64,000 nucleotides of DNA from the NCBI GenBank assembly GCA_030019365.1, contig JASEFA010000002.1, positions 245,525 to 309,524 of the forward strand. The letters are read 5' to 3'. Made by a program: the position numbers and the translations under genes. The stretch is from Bacillota bacterium. GTDB lineage: Bacteria > Bacillota > Sulfobacillia > JACIYH01. The notes beneath the pieces are model-generated. The model was given only the letters and a program-made list of their open reading frames with translations, did no database searches and was not told the DNA's origin. This document shows, piece by piece, positions 25,805-33,367 of this stretch. Within the stretch, counting starts at the first letter, position 1. Each line of letters starts with the position of its first letter.

Positions 25805-26566
25805 CTACAGATCCCGGCAGCCCACCGCCACAGTGCTGGCCCAGAACAGCACCAGGGCGGCCCCCAGGAGCACTAGCAGGGAGGCCCAGGGAAAACCCGG
25901 CCCCGCCATGATGGCAAACGCCTTCATGTGCCAAAAGAACGAGAGAAAGAAGGTCGAACGGAACCACCCCGGCACCGCCAGTGCCAGGCACACGACCCCG
26001 GCACCCACCCCCGCACGCACCCCGTCGTGCGCAAACACCGAGGCAAGCACTGCCACACCCAGCACCACCAGAGAACCGGCCCAGGCCAGGGGCATCCCCA
26101 GGAGAAAGCCCTCGGGTGCGCTCTCACCGCCCAGCCAGGGGGAGGCCGCCCACACCCCCAGGGTAGGGATCACCGTGCATAGGGCAAGCACCACCGCGCC
26201 CGCCATCACCTTGGCGGCCACCGCCTGCCGCCGGCTGACCGGCAGAGTGAGCAGAAACGGCAGCGTCCCCCGAGCCCGCTCGCCGGCCAGAGCGCCCGCC
26301 CCCAGCACCAGGGCGATCACGGTCAGGTTCTGGTACAGGTTCTTGCCGTACCAGTTGGCCCACAGGTACACCCGGAAGTCCGCCAGCTGCCGCAGGATTT
26401 CTCCCGAGAGGCCGGGCAGCATGGCCCCCGCGCCTGCGATCCTGCTGAGGAACCGGTAGAAGTAAGGGAGGGAGAGGCCGACCAGGAGGGTCAGCCCCAG
26501 CCCCACCCAGAGCACCCACCTGACCTGCCTCAGTTCCTTCTCCACCAGGACACCGAGCCTGCCCAT
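25805..26566 (-). CDS. ABC-2 type transporter permease
   Basis: The 253-residue protein has six hydrophobic segments in the ABC-2 layout. It begins MGRLGVLVEKELRQVRW and has an N-terminal amphipathic region, then ALAGERARGTLPFLLTLPVSRRQAVAAKV, the typical cytosolic loop before helix 3. The ATG at 26566 follows GGAGG by eight bases. The gene starts 17 bp after the ATPase stop. It probably works with that ATPase as an exporter controlled by the upstream GntR regulator. Substrate unknown. Confidence 0.85.
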   Translation of the reverse strand: MGRLGVLVEKELRQVRWVLWVGLGLTLLVGLSLPYFYRFLSRIAGAGAMLPGLSGEILRQLADFRVYLWANWYGKNLYQNLTVIALVLGAGALAGERARGTLPFLLTLPVSRRQAVAAKVMAGAVVLALCTVIPTLGVWAASPWLGGESAPEGFLLGMPLAWAGSLVVLGVAVLASVFAHDGVRAGVGAGVVCLALAVPGWFRSTFFLSFFWHMKAFAIMAGPGFPWASLLVLLGAALVLFWASTVAVGCRDL

Positions 26567-26583
26567 CACAGCCACCTCCGGCC

Positions 26584-27474
26584 CTACTCCTCGGGTGCGG
26601 TCGCGTATTCCTCGAAGACCTGCTCCAGGGAGAGGTCGATCACCTCCAGGGCGAACAGGGGCACCGTGCGCAGGCGCTCCAGCACGGAGGGCACGTCCCC
26701 AGCCACGGTGATCAGGAAGGCCGCGCCCTCCCGTCCCACCCGCCTCACCCCGGGTACCTGGTCCAGCCAGGGAGGTGCCTGACCCTGGAACACAACGCGC
26801 ACCTTCTTCTCCCCGGTCTTGACCTCGTCCATGGACCTGTGCAACACCAGGCGACCGTCCCTGATCATGGCCAACGTATCGGCCACCCGCTCCACGTCCT
26901 CCAGCAGGTGCGAAGAGAGGAACACGGTCTGGCCGGTGGCGGTGGCCTCTGCCAGGACCGCCTGCAAGAAATGCTTGCGGGCGAGGGGGTCCAGGCCCGC
27001 GGTGGGTTCATCCAGCACCAGCAGGTCCGGGCGCGGCGCCAGGGCCAGCACGAGCGCGAGCTGGCCCTTCATCCCCCGGGAGAAGCCGCTCACCTTGCGG
27101 TTGCGGGGCAGCCGGAAAAGATCGAGGTAGCGGTCCACCAGGGCCTGATCCCACCTGCGGTACAGCCGCCTGCACAGGGAGACCAGTTCACCTGCGGTGA
27201 GTCCGGGGTAGAGGGCCGGGATCTCGGGGACGTACCCCACCCGGGCCAGCACCTCGGGCGAGGGAGGTCCCTCGCGGCCGAGCACGGCAAACCTGCCCGC
27301 GTCTGGACGCAGAAGACCCAGCAACAATCGGATGGTGGTGGTTTTCCCAGCGCCATTTGGCCCCAGGAACCCGAAGATGCTGCCCCGTGGCACCCGCAGG
27401 TCAATGCCGTCAACGCCCACGGTCCTTCCGAAGCACTTGCGCAGGCCCTCGGTCCAGACCGCGTACTCGCTCAC
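26584..27474 (-). CDS. ABC transporter ATP-binding protein
   Basis: The 296-residue ATPase of the drug/sodium exporter type has Walker A GPNGAGKTT near residue 38, a signature degenerate to FSRGMKGQLALVLAL near 127, and Walker B LLVLDEPTAGLDP near 151. The C-terminal ~80 residues form an accessory domain (KKVRVVFQGQAPPWL onward) found in YtrB/BcrA-like proteins. The start GTG 27474 follows GGGAGG. Operon order GntR-ATPase-permease resembles ytrA-type antibiotic or wall-stress exporters, a comparison based on layout only. Confidence 0.88.
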   Translation of the reverse strand: MSEYAVWTEGLRKCFGRTVGVDGIDLRVPRGSIFGFLGPNGAGKTTTIRLLLGLLRPDAGRFAVLGREGPPSPEVLARVGYVPEIPALYPGLTAGELVSLCRRLYRRWDQALVDRYLDLFRLPRNRKVSGFSRGMKGQLALVLALAPRPDLLVLDEPTAGLDPLARKHFLQAVLAEATATGQTVFLSSHLLEDVERVADTLAMIRDGRLVLHRSMDEVKTGEKKVRVVFQGQAPPWLDQVPGVRRVGREGAAFLITVAGDVPSVLERLRTVPLFALEVIDLSLEQVFEEYATAPEE

Positions 27475-27624
27475 CTCCGCACACCTCCCGTCCCGTATCC
27501 CGTCTCCCGCATCCGCCTTCTCCCCCGTGCCGCCACGGCCCGTATCCCGCGCCAGACCCCGCTCTGCCCGACGCCTCGGCCGGCCTGCGCCCCCACCCCG
27601 CCCCGGGGCCGCGATCCCCTACGC

Positions 27625-28026
27625 CTACGTCCCGTCCTGCGACGCCCCTTCTTGGCCCGACAACTCACGCTCAACCAGGCGGCGCAACTCGTCATCCGGC
27701 AACCCCAGGGACCGGGACTCGTCCACCAGCCTGCGCACCAGCGCGGACACCCGCGCCCGCCGTTCCCGGCGGGCCTGGTCCGCCGCCTGCGGAGCCACGA
27801 ATGTCCCCCGGCCCCGCTGGGTGACCACGACGCCCAGTCTCTCAAGTTCCTGGTAGGCATGGGCCACCGTGTTGGGGTTGAGGGCAAGCCGGACCGACAG
27901 TTCCCGCACGGAGGGCAGCTGGTCCCCGACCGCCAGGGCGCCGTAGGCAACCGCCTTCTTGACCTCTTCCACCAGCTGCAGGTAGATGGGAACGGGGCTG
28001 CGGGGATCCACGTGCAAGTAAACCAC
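27625..28026 (-). CDS. GntR family regulator, YtrA type
   Basis: The 133-residue protein has an N-terminal GntR winged helix-turn-helix (PIYLQLVEEVKKAVAYGALAVGDQLPSVRELSVRLALNPNTVAHAYQELERLGVV) and only a short ~50-residue helical tail, as in the YtrA subfamily that represses adjacent ABC exporters. The start lies behind GGGAGATGA. The palindrome at 28051-28062, 24 bp upstream, is a likely autoregulatory operator. The 150 bp to the ATPase start are C-rich without another gene. Confidence 0.88.
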   Translation of the reverse strand: MVYLHVDPRSPVPIYLQLVEEVKKAVAYGALAVGDQLPSVRELSVRLALNPNTVAHAYQELERLGVVVTQRGRGTFVAPQAADQARRERRARVSALVRRLVDESRSLGLPDDELRRLVERELSGQEGASQDGT

Positions 28027-28050
28027 GACTCATCTCCCGGGCTTCTACGG

Positions 28051-28062
28051 TGTACTAGTACA
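28051..28062. promoter_or_regulatory. Palindromic operator upstream of gntR
   Basis: A perfect 12-bp palindrome, TGTACTAGTACA, lies 25 bp before the GntR start. Its position and TAC/GTA arms fit a YtrA-type GntR operator that would autoregulate the exporter operon. The link to this regulator is inferred. Confidence 0.55.
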
Positions 28063-28091
28063 TTAGCACAACCCGCCCCGGGGCGTCAATT

Positions 28092-28247
28092 CGGACGCTC
28101 GCACCTGGACCACTGTTCGGCCGCCTGAGCATGACGCCCCCGGTGGTGGGGGTCATGTTCATCGGCCTGGTCATTGCCAACTACCTGCTGCTCAAAGTGG
28201 CGGTGCCCCTCTTCCGGCGCGAGACCATCCTCACCCGCTGGAAGTAG
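28092..28247 (+). pseudogene. C-terminal fragment of an ABC-2 permease
   Basis: This short plus-strand frame encodes PLFGRLSMTPPVVGVMFIGLV followed by IANYLLLKVAVPLFRRETILTRWK and a stop. It is a single hydrophobic helix with a basic tail that closely resembles the C-terminus of ABC-2 permeases (FxRExILTRWK). No start with a ribosome site or upstream portion exists; the DNA before it is the gntR promoter region. It is best read as the leftover 3' end of a lost transporter gene. Confidence 0.5.
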
Positions 28248-28274
28248 TCACGCGCGGTGCAATCAGGCGGCGCT

Positions 28275-28907
28275 TCAGGCGAGGGCGGAGCGCAGGGCCG
28301 CGGCGGCGGCGGTTACATCCGGCGCCGACACCACCGCCGAGATGACGGCCACGCCAGCCGCCCCGGCCTCTAGCACCCGACGGGCGTTGTGGACGTTCAC
28401 CCCGCCGATGCCCACCAACGGGATGCGGACGGCCCGGCAGATCGAGCGCAGCCCGTCCGGCCCCATGGCGGGGCCGGCATCGCACTTGCTGGTGGTGGCG
28501 AAGACGGGACCCGCCCCCAGGTAGTCGGCCCCACCCCGCCGCGCCCGTTCGGCCTCCTCCACGGTATCCACGGACACGCCGATGATCTTCCTGCGCCCCA
28601 TGAGGCGCCGGGCCGCCTCCAGGGGAAGGTCTTCCCGCCCCAGGTGCACCCCGTCGGCGTCCACCGCCAGGGCCACGTCCACCCGGTCGTTGACGATGAA
28701 GAGCAGGCCCATCTCGCGCGTCAGCCTGCGCAGCGAGAGCCCCGTAAGGTAAAGCTGGCGGGCCGTGAGTTCCTTGCTCCGCAACTGGATGGCGGTGGCG
28801 CCACCACGGGCGGCCGCGGCCACGATTTCCTCCTCGCCGCGCCCCGCGGCGAAAGCCCGGTCCACAATCACATACAACAGCAAGCGCTTGCGTAGCTCGG
28901 CCTTCAC
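28275..28907 (-). CDS. thiE: Thiamine-phosphate synthase
   Basis: The 210-residue TIM-barrel enzyme couples HMP-pyrophosphate with thiazole phosphate to make thiamine phosphate. Motifs: LYVIVDRAF at the N-terminus, AIQLRSKELTARQL (pyrophosphate/HMP site), IVNDRVDVALAVDADGVHLGREDLP, GADYLGAGPVFATTSK and IPLVGIGGV. The GTG at 28907 follows a G-rich site. It lies 112 bp downstream of thiD on the same strand. No TPP riboswitch precedes the pair. Confidence 0.93.
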   Translation of the reverse strand: MKAELRKRLLLYVIVDRAFAAGRGEEEIVAAAARGGATAIQLRSKELTARQLYLTGLSLRRLTREMGLLFIVNDRVDVALAVDADGVHLGREDLPLEAARRLMGRRKIIGVSVDTVEEAERARRGGADYLGAGPVFATTSKCDAGPAMGPDGLRSICRAVRIPLVGIGGVNVHNARRVLEAGAAGVAVISAVVSAPDVTAAAAALRSALA

Positions 28908-29019
28908 GGCGAAACCCCCATGCCCATTTCTCCCGCCACCGATTCCGGCCTGGCCGCTCGCGCGCCGGACATCCCGGTACTCACGGGTGGACGCCCCATG
29001 GGCTGCATCCCCCGCGGGG

Positions 29020-29871
29020 TCAGCCTTCGCTGGCTTGCCCCGTGGTCGGTTGCCCGCGGGGGGCACCCGCCAGGTGGTGGACGGGGCCGATGCCGTGGCC
29101 CAGCGGGAAGGCGGCGGCTATGGCCCGGGTGATGAACTCCTTGCCCGCCCGCAGCGCCGCCTCCGCATCGAGGCCGCGAGCCAGGTAGGCGGCCACGGCG
29201 GCGGAGAAGGTGCAGCCGGTGCCGTGGGTGTGCGGCGTGGCGATGCGCTCCGACTCCAGAACAAAGAAGCTCCTTCCATCGAACACCAGGTCGTCCGCCC
29301 GGCCCGGCAGGTGACCACCCTTCACCACCACGTAGCGGGGACCCATGGCGTGGATGCGCCGGGCCACCTCGCGCACCGCCTCGTCCCGGTGCGCCGGATG
29401 GGCGGCCTCCGCCAGCAGGTCGACCCCGGACAGGGCCGCCGCCTCGTGGGCGTTGGGCGTGACGACGGTGGCCAGGGGGAGCAGTCTCTCCACCACAGCC
29501 CGGTGGGCCTGCTCGTCCAGCAGAGCGTGTCCCGACTTCGAGCGCATGACCGGGTCCACGACCAGACTCTTCACATGATGACGAGACAGGGTCTCCGCGA
29601 CCGCAGTCACGATCTCGGCGGTGGCGAGCATCCCCGTCTTGGCGGCGTCGGTGCCCAGGTCGGAGAGCACCGAGTCCATCTGCATGACGACCATGTGCAC
29701 CGGGAGCACGTGCACACCCTGCACACCCAGGGTGTTCTGGGCGGTGATGGCGGTGATGGCGCTCATCCCGTAGGTGCCAAGCACAGTGAAAGTCTTGAGG
29801 TCGGCCTGGATGCCGGCCCCACCCCCCGAATCCGATCCCGCAATGGTGAGGACACGCGGCAACGTCGCCAC
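29020..29871 (-). CDS. thiD: Hydroxymethylpyrimidine/phosphomethylpyrimidine kinase
   Basis: The 283-residue ribokinase-fold enzyme phosphorylates HMP twice to HMP-PP, the substrate of ThiE. It begins LPRVLTIAGSDSGGGAGIQADLKT, the family signature, with MQMDSVLSDLGTDAAKTGML, VVDPVMRSKSGHALL and the anion-hole HGTGCTFSAAVAAYLARG. The GTG at 29871 has AAGGGGG seven bases upstream. The frame is open further upstream, but that part is low-complexity. No other thiamine genes are in the window, so salvage is as likely as de novo synthesis. The gap 29872-30046 holds nothing I can identify. Confidence 0.93.
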   Translation of the reverse strand: MATLPRVLTIAGSDSGGGAGIQADLKTFTVLGTYGMSAITAITAQNTLGVQGVHVLPVHMVVMQMDSVLSDLGTDAAKTGMLATAEIVTAVAETLSRHHVKSLVVDPVMRSKSGHALLDEQAHRAVVERLLPLATVVTPNAHEAAALSGVDLLAEAAHPAHRDEAVREVARRIHAMGPRYVVVKGGHLPGRADDLVFDGRSFFVLESERIATPHTHGTGCTFSAAVAAYLARGLDAEAALRAGKEFITRAIAAAFPLGHGIGPVHHLAGAPRGQPTTGQASEG

Positions 29872-30046
29872 CGCCCCATCCCCCTTTCTCGGTCTGCGCT
29901 TCGTGGACGAGCCCAGCTGCAGCCCGGGCGGGCAGCCCCGCGCCCGGCCCAAGCCCCAGCCGGCCAACACACCCTACCCGATGCGCCGCCCCGGCCGACG
30001 CGCTCCTGCCCCTGTCAGCACCCGGGCCGACGCGCGACCGCCAGAT

Positions 30047-31300
30047 TCAGGCCGCCGGGCGAAGACCCCGGTTCACCTGGACCTCGCCGCCCTTCATCAT
30101 CAACAGTATGCGACCCCTGTGCTGCAGGCAGGAGATGTCTTCCAGGGGATTGCCGTCCACCACCAGCAGGTCGGCCAGCCTGCCGGGCGCAAGCACGCCC
30201 GTCTCCAGGCCGAGCAGTTCCGCCCCGCGGGCGGTGGCGGCCACGATGGCCTGCACAGGGGTCATGCCCGCCTTCACCATGAGTTCCAGCTCCAGGGCGT
30301 TATCACCGTGATAGTTGAAGGGAGTGGCGGCGTCCGTCCCCATGGCGATCCTGACCCCCGCCTCCAGCGCCATGCGGAAGCTGCGGAAGTGGTCCTCCTG
30401 CATGCGCCGGGCCTTCTCCACGGCGTAGGGCGGGATGCCGGCCTCCGCCCCCCGCTCCACGATGTGGTGCACCGCCGAAAGGGTGGGGACGAGAAAGACG
30501 CCCCGGGCCAGCATCATCTCGATGATCTCTTCCGTGAGGTAGCAACCGTGCTCGATGGAGTCGATCCCGGCCAGGATGGCATTCCTGATTCCCGTACTAC
30601 CCTGGGCATGGGCCAGGGTCTTCTTGCCCAGGTTGTGAGCCTCCTCGATGGCTGCCCGCATCTCCTCTATGGTGAGGCCCCGGCTGGTGGGCAGGTCCCC
30701 CTCGGACAGCACGCCACCCGTAGCCAGGAGCTTGATGCAGTCGGCACCGTCTCGCAGGTGGGTACGGGCGGCCCGACGGGCCTGGTCGGGAGAATCGACC
30801 ACCGACATCTCCCTCGCGCGGAATACCACTTCGGGAGGCCAGCCGTTGGCGGGATCGCCGTGGCCTCCCGTGATGGAGAGACCGGGCCCGCTCACCACCA
30901 TACGCGGCCCCGGTATCCGCCCCTCATTGATGGCCCGCTTGAGACCCACGTCGATCCCCCAGCCCGCCCCGGCATCCCGGATGGCGGTAATACCCGCCTC
31001 CAGGGTGGCGCGAGCGTTCACCGCCGCCCGCAACGTGGTGTAAGGAATGGTATACTTGACGGTTTCCATCCAGCTTGCCTCTCCGGAACCGGCTATGTGC
31101 ACGTGGCTGTCGATGAGGCCCGGCATCACCGTCCGGCCTCCGGCGTCGTACACCAGGCTGTCGGGGGGATACTCAACTTCATCCGGTCTGCCCGCCGCCA
31201 CCACCCGGTCGTCCCGGATCACCACCACCGCGGGCGATACCGGATCAGCGCCGCTTCCGTCGATGAGCGAGCCTGCCCTTATTACCGTGTAGCTGCTCAC
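30047..31300 (-). CDS. Metal-dependent amidohydrolase (imidazolonepropionase/prolidase-like)
   Basis: The 417-residue amidohydrolase has the metal ligands of the superfamily: HVH in PGLIDSHVHIAG near residue 65, the bridging-lysine region CIKLLATGG near 190, His in LAHAQG and SIEHGCYL, and Asp in AMGTDAATP near 310. Such enzymes hydrolyse cyclic amides or Xaa-Pro-type dipeptides. The N-terminal beta-sandwich strand (YTVIRAGSLIDGSGADPV) requires the GTG start at 31300, which has GAGGAGG upstream. That makes a 56-bp overlap with the metallopeptidase gene. Substrate unknown. Confidence 0.87.
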   Translation of the reverse strand: MSSYTVIRAGSLIDGSGADPVSPAVVVIRDDRVVAAGRPDEVEYPPDSLVYDAGGRTVMPGLIDSHVHIAGSGEASWMETVKYTIPYTTLRAAVNARATLEAGITAIRDAGAGWGIDVGLKRAINEGRIPGPRMVVSGPGLSITGGHGDPANGWPPEVVFRAREMSVVDSPDQARRAARTHLRDGADCIKLLATGGVLSEGDLPTSRGLTIEEMRAAIEEAHNLGKKTLAHAQGSTGIRNAILAGIDSIEHGCYLTEEIIEMMLARGVFLVPTLSAVHHIVERGAEAGIPPYAVEKARRMQEDHFRSFRMALEAGVRIAMGTDAATPFNYHGDNALELELMVKAGMTPVQAIVAATARGAELLGLETGVLAPGRLADLLVVDGNPLEDISCLQHRGRILLMMKGGEVQVNRGLRPAA

Positions 31301-31652
31301 GCCATCGCCTCCTCTGCCACTCGTCTTCCACCTCGAGGTCGGCCAGACCTGCCCGGTGCTCGGCGTGATGCCGCAGCTCGTGGCGGATGGTGCGCCGCAA
31401 CTCTTCCACCACCTGCGCCCAGGGCGCATCCCCCGGGACCCGCCGGAAGGAACCGTAGTACAGCACTATCATGCGACCCAGGCCCGGGTCGACCCGGTAC
31501 TCGCCCAGAAGATAGACCCCTGGTGGGTCGCCGGGCCGCTGCCCCACCCCCGGCACCACGATCACGCCCCCGTTGAGGTCTTCCAGCAGGGGGGAAGGAA
31601 TTCCGGCCAGCAGCCGGGACGCTTCCCGGCGAAAACGGCGCAGTGTCCACAT
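31245..31652 (-). CDS. Zincin-like metallopeptidase family protein
   Basis: The 135-residue product has the HExxH zinc motif as HELRHH near residue 90 (RRTIRHELRHHAEH), preceded by a beta-rich region (IVLYYGSFRRV) as in the small predicted metallopeptidases of the PF06262 type. The Arg-rich C-terminal tail (REQLHGNKGRLAHRRKRR) is read from the segment overlapping the amidohydrolase start. The ribosome site is weak. Substrate unknown. Confidence 0.72.
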   Translation of the reverse strand: MWTLRRFRREASRLLAGIPSPLLEDLNGGVIVVPGVGQRPGDPPGVYLLGEYRVDPGLGRMIVLYYGSFRRVPGDAPWAQVVEELRRTIRHELRHHAEHRAGLADLEVEDEWQRRRWREQLHGNKGRLAHRRKRR

Positions 31653-32050
31653 GCCTGGTCCATTCCCCTATACCCAAGAGCTCGGTCGCAAACGTACCCA
31701 CCCAGGCGCGGAAAGCCCGGCACCGAGGTGCCCCGAGCACGGCCGCCGCCTGGAGCATGGGCACCGCCCTCTATGCTATCACCAGCGCCTTCTCTCTGCC
31801 AGCGCCTTGGGGCAAGGGGGAGCAAGGTCGCCCGCGCCAGAGCAGCCCAGGCTCATGCGCGCGGCCGCCGGCAGCTGGGCAAGCAGCCTGCCGCCTATGC
31901 CACGGAATCCGCCCGGCCCGGGTCCGCCGCCTCCGGCGGCGGGGTTTCGACTGCCAGTATCAATTGTGCCAGCCGCCTGGACGTGGCTGGGAAAACGACG
32001 GGTTGTCTTCGGGTAGTTCTTGATGCTACCATACAGATGGAGGTGGGCAG
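31653..32050. other. 398-bp gap with possible promoter
   Basis: Between the divergent metallopeptidase and coiled-coil genes I see no gene. Near the right edge TTGTCT (32003-32008) and TACCAT (32027-32032), 18 bp apart, could be a weak sigma-A promoter for the coiled-coil gene. The remainder is C/G-rich and featureless. Confidence 0.3.
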
Positions 32051-32644
32051 GTGGCCATACCTGAGGAGGACATCTCCAGAGAAGTCGCCGCTACTGGAGA
32101 GCAAACCCCAGGCGCGGCGTCCCCGGAGTTCTTTTTCCTTCTGCAGCGTATGGATCGGCTCGATGAGAAGCTGTCGTCCCGGGTCGACGAACTCGTGCGC
32201 GACATCCGGGGCCTTGACGACAAGCTGACCGGCGAGATCAAGGCTCTGCACCACGAGTTGAGCGGGGAAATCAAGGCCGTGCGGGGCGAGTTGGGCGGCG
32301 AGATCAGGGCCGTGCGGGAGGAAGTCCGCACGGACATCAAAGCCCTCGACGACAAGTTGAGCGGGGAAATTAGGGCCGTGCGGGAGGAAGTCCGTACGGA
32401 CATCAAAGCCCTCGACGACAAGTTGAGCGGGGAAATTAGGGCCGTGCGGGAGGAAGTCCGTACGGACATCAAAGCCCTCGACGACAAGTTGAGCGGGGAA
32501 ATCAGGGCCGTGCGGGGCGAGGTCCGCACCGACCTGCGGACTCTACAGGATAGGGTTGACCATCTGCGCTTCTGGGCCATGGGCGCAGTGATCACGCTTG
32601 TGGTCGGCTTCGTGGGTATCATCGTGGTACTGGCCGACCGCTAG
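32051..32644 (+). CDS. Tandem-repeat coiled-coil protein with C-terminal membrane anchor
   Basis: The 197-residue protein has no recognised domain. From about residue 35 to 165 it is one long heptad-like helix. This includes three 22-residue repeats ([22 protein letters not shown]) and a partial fourth, flanked by diverged copies ([22 protein letters not shown]). The last 25 residues form one membrane helix ([21 protein letters not shown]). It is likely a membrane-anchored coiled-coil oligomer facing the cytosol. GTG 32051 follows GGAGGTG. It ends 28 bp before the macro-domain gene. The layout resembles DUF1640-like coiled-coil proteins, but I would not assign it. Confidence 0.75.
   Translation: MAIPEEDISREVAATGEQTPGAASPEFFFLLQRMDRLDEKLSSRVDELVRDIRGLDDKLTGEIKALHHELSGEIKAVRGELGGEIRAVREEVRTDIKALDDKLSGEIRAVREEVRTDIKALDDKLSGEIRAVREEVRTDIKALDDKLSGEIRAVRGEVRTDLRTLQDRVDHLRFWAMGAVITLVVGFVGIIVVLADR
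32297..32494. repeat. Three 66-bp tandem repeats in the coiled-coil gene
   Basis: Units are 32297-32362, 32363-32428 and 32429-32494. The second and third are identical at the DNA level; the first differs at a few silent positions. A partial fourth unit follows to about 32530. Each unit encodes 22 residues, close to three heptads. Confidence 0.92.
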
Positions 32645-32672
32645 TGCCAGCCGTCAGGTAGTGGGAGTTGCC

Positions 32673-33218
32673 ATGGAAGAAGAACGGAAGCGGGTCGAGG
32701 TCCGTGGAACGTTGTTGCGGCTGGTGGAGGATGACATCACGGGTCTGGAAGTGGACGCCATCGTCAACGCTGCCAACAGCCACCTTTGGATGGGCGGGGG
32801 AGTGGCGGGCGCCATCAAACGCAAGGGCGGGGTGGAAATCGAGAAAGAGGCCGTCAGCAAGGGGCCCATCCCGGTGGGAGAGGCTGTCGTGACCGGGGCC
32901 GGCAATCTCAAGGCGCGCTACGTGATCCACGCGGCCGTGATGGGGCGGGATCTGGTGACGGACGCCGACAAGATCAGGGCGGCCACCCGCAGCGCCCTGG
33001 AGCGGGCCCGAGAGCTGGGCATCGGTAGCGTGGCATTCCCCGCCCTGGGCACCGGGGTGGGCGGGTTCTCCATGGAAGAGGCAGCCCGCATCATGCTGGA
33101 AACCACCCGCGACTGGATAGGGGCGGCTGGCGCCATCAACGAAGTGGTTTTCTGCCTTTACGGACAGCAGGCATACACCGTTTTCGCCGCTACCCTGCAG
33201 AGGATGTTCCCCGCGTGA
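32673..33218 (+). CDS. Macro domain protein
   Basis: The 181-residue product is a single macro domain, which binds or hydrolyses ADP-ribose, O-acetyl-ADP-ribose or ADP-ribosylated targets. Visible motifs: [27 protein letters not shown] (Asn and the GGGVAGAI loop), [22 protein letters not shown] and the phosphate loop [25 protein letters not shown] 32673 follows GTGGGAG. It is encoded right after the membrane coiled-coil protein, so the two may act together. Confidence 0.9.
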   Translation: MEEERKRVEVRGTLLRLVEDDITGLEVDAIVNAANSHLWMGGGVAGAIKRKGGVEIEKEAVSKGPIPVGEAVVTGAGNLKARYVIHAAVMGRDLVTDADKIRAATRSALERARELGIGSVAFPALGTGVGGFSMEEAARIMLETTRDWIGAAGAINEVVFCLYGQQAYTVFAATLQRMFPA

Positions 33219-33367
33219 ACCCCCGGGCCGGAGAGGCCTTTGCAACCGGCCAAGCCGCCGGCGCGCCCTGGGGGCCTGTACCCCGTACCGCGGCCAGGCG
33301 GCCGGGGCACCGGGAGGCGTGAGCCCTGTGCCGGGGCGAGGCCGCTCGGGCAGGAGCAGCCGGGCCG

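Noticed and set aside
24189-26459. Long plus-strand open frame of 756 codons across the opine dehydrogenase, riboswitch and ABC permease
   Set aside because: It spans real genes and a structured RNA on the other strand and has biased low-complexity composition.
29872-30046. TPP riboswitch upstream of thiD
   Set aside because: No CUGAGA or ACCC-GAUC-like conserved blocks are present on the minus strand; the region is GC-rich spacer.
32297-32494. CRISPR-like array
   Set aside because: The 66-bp units are contiguous, in frame and code for coiled coil; there are no spacers.
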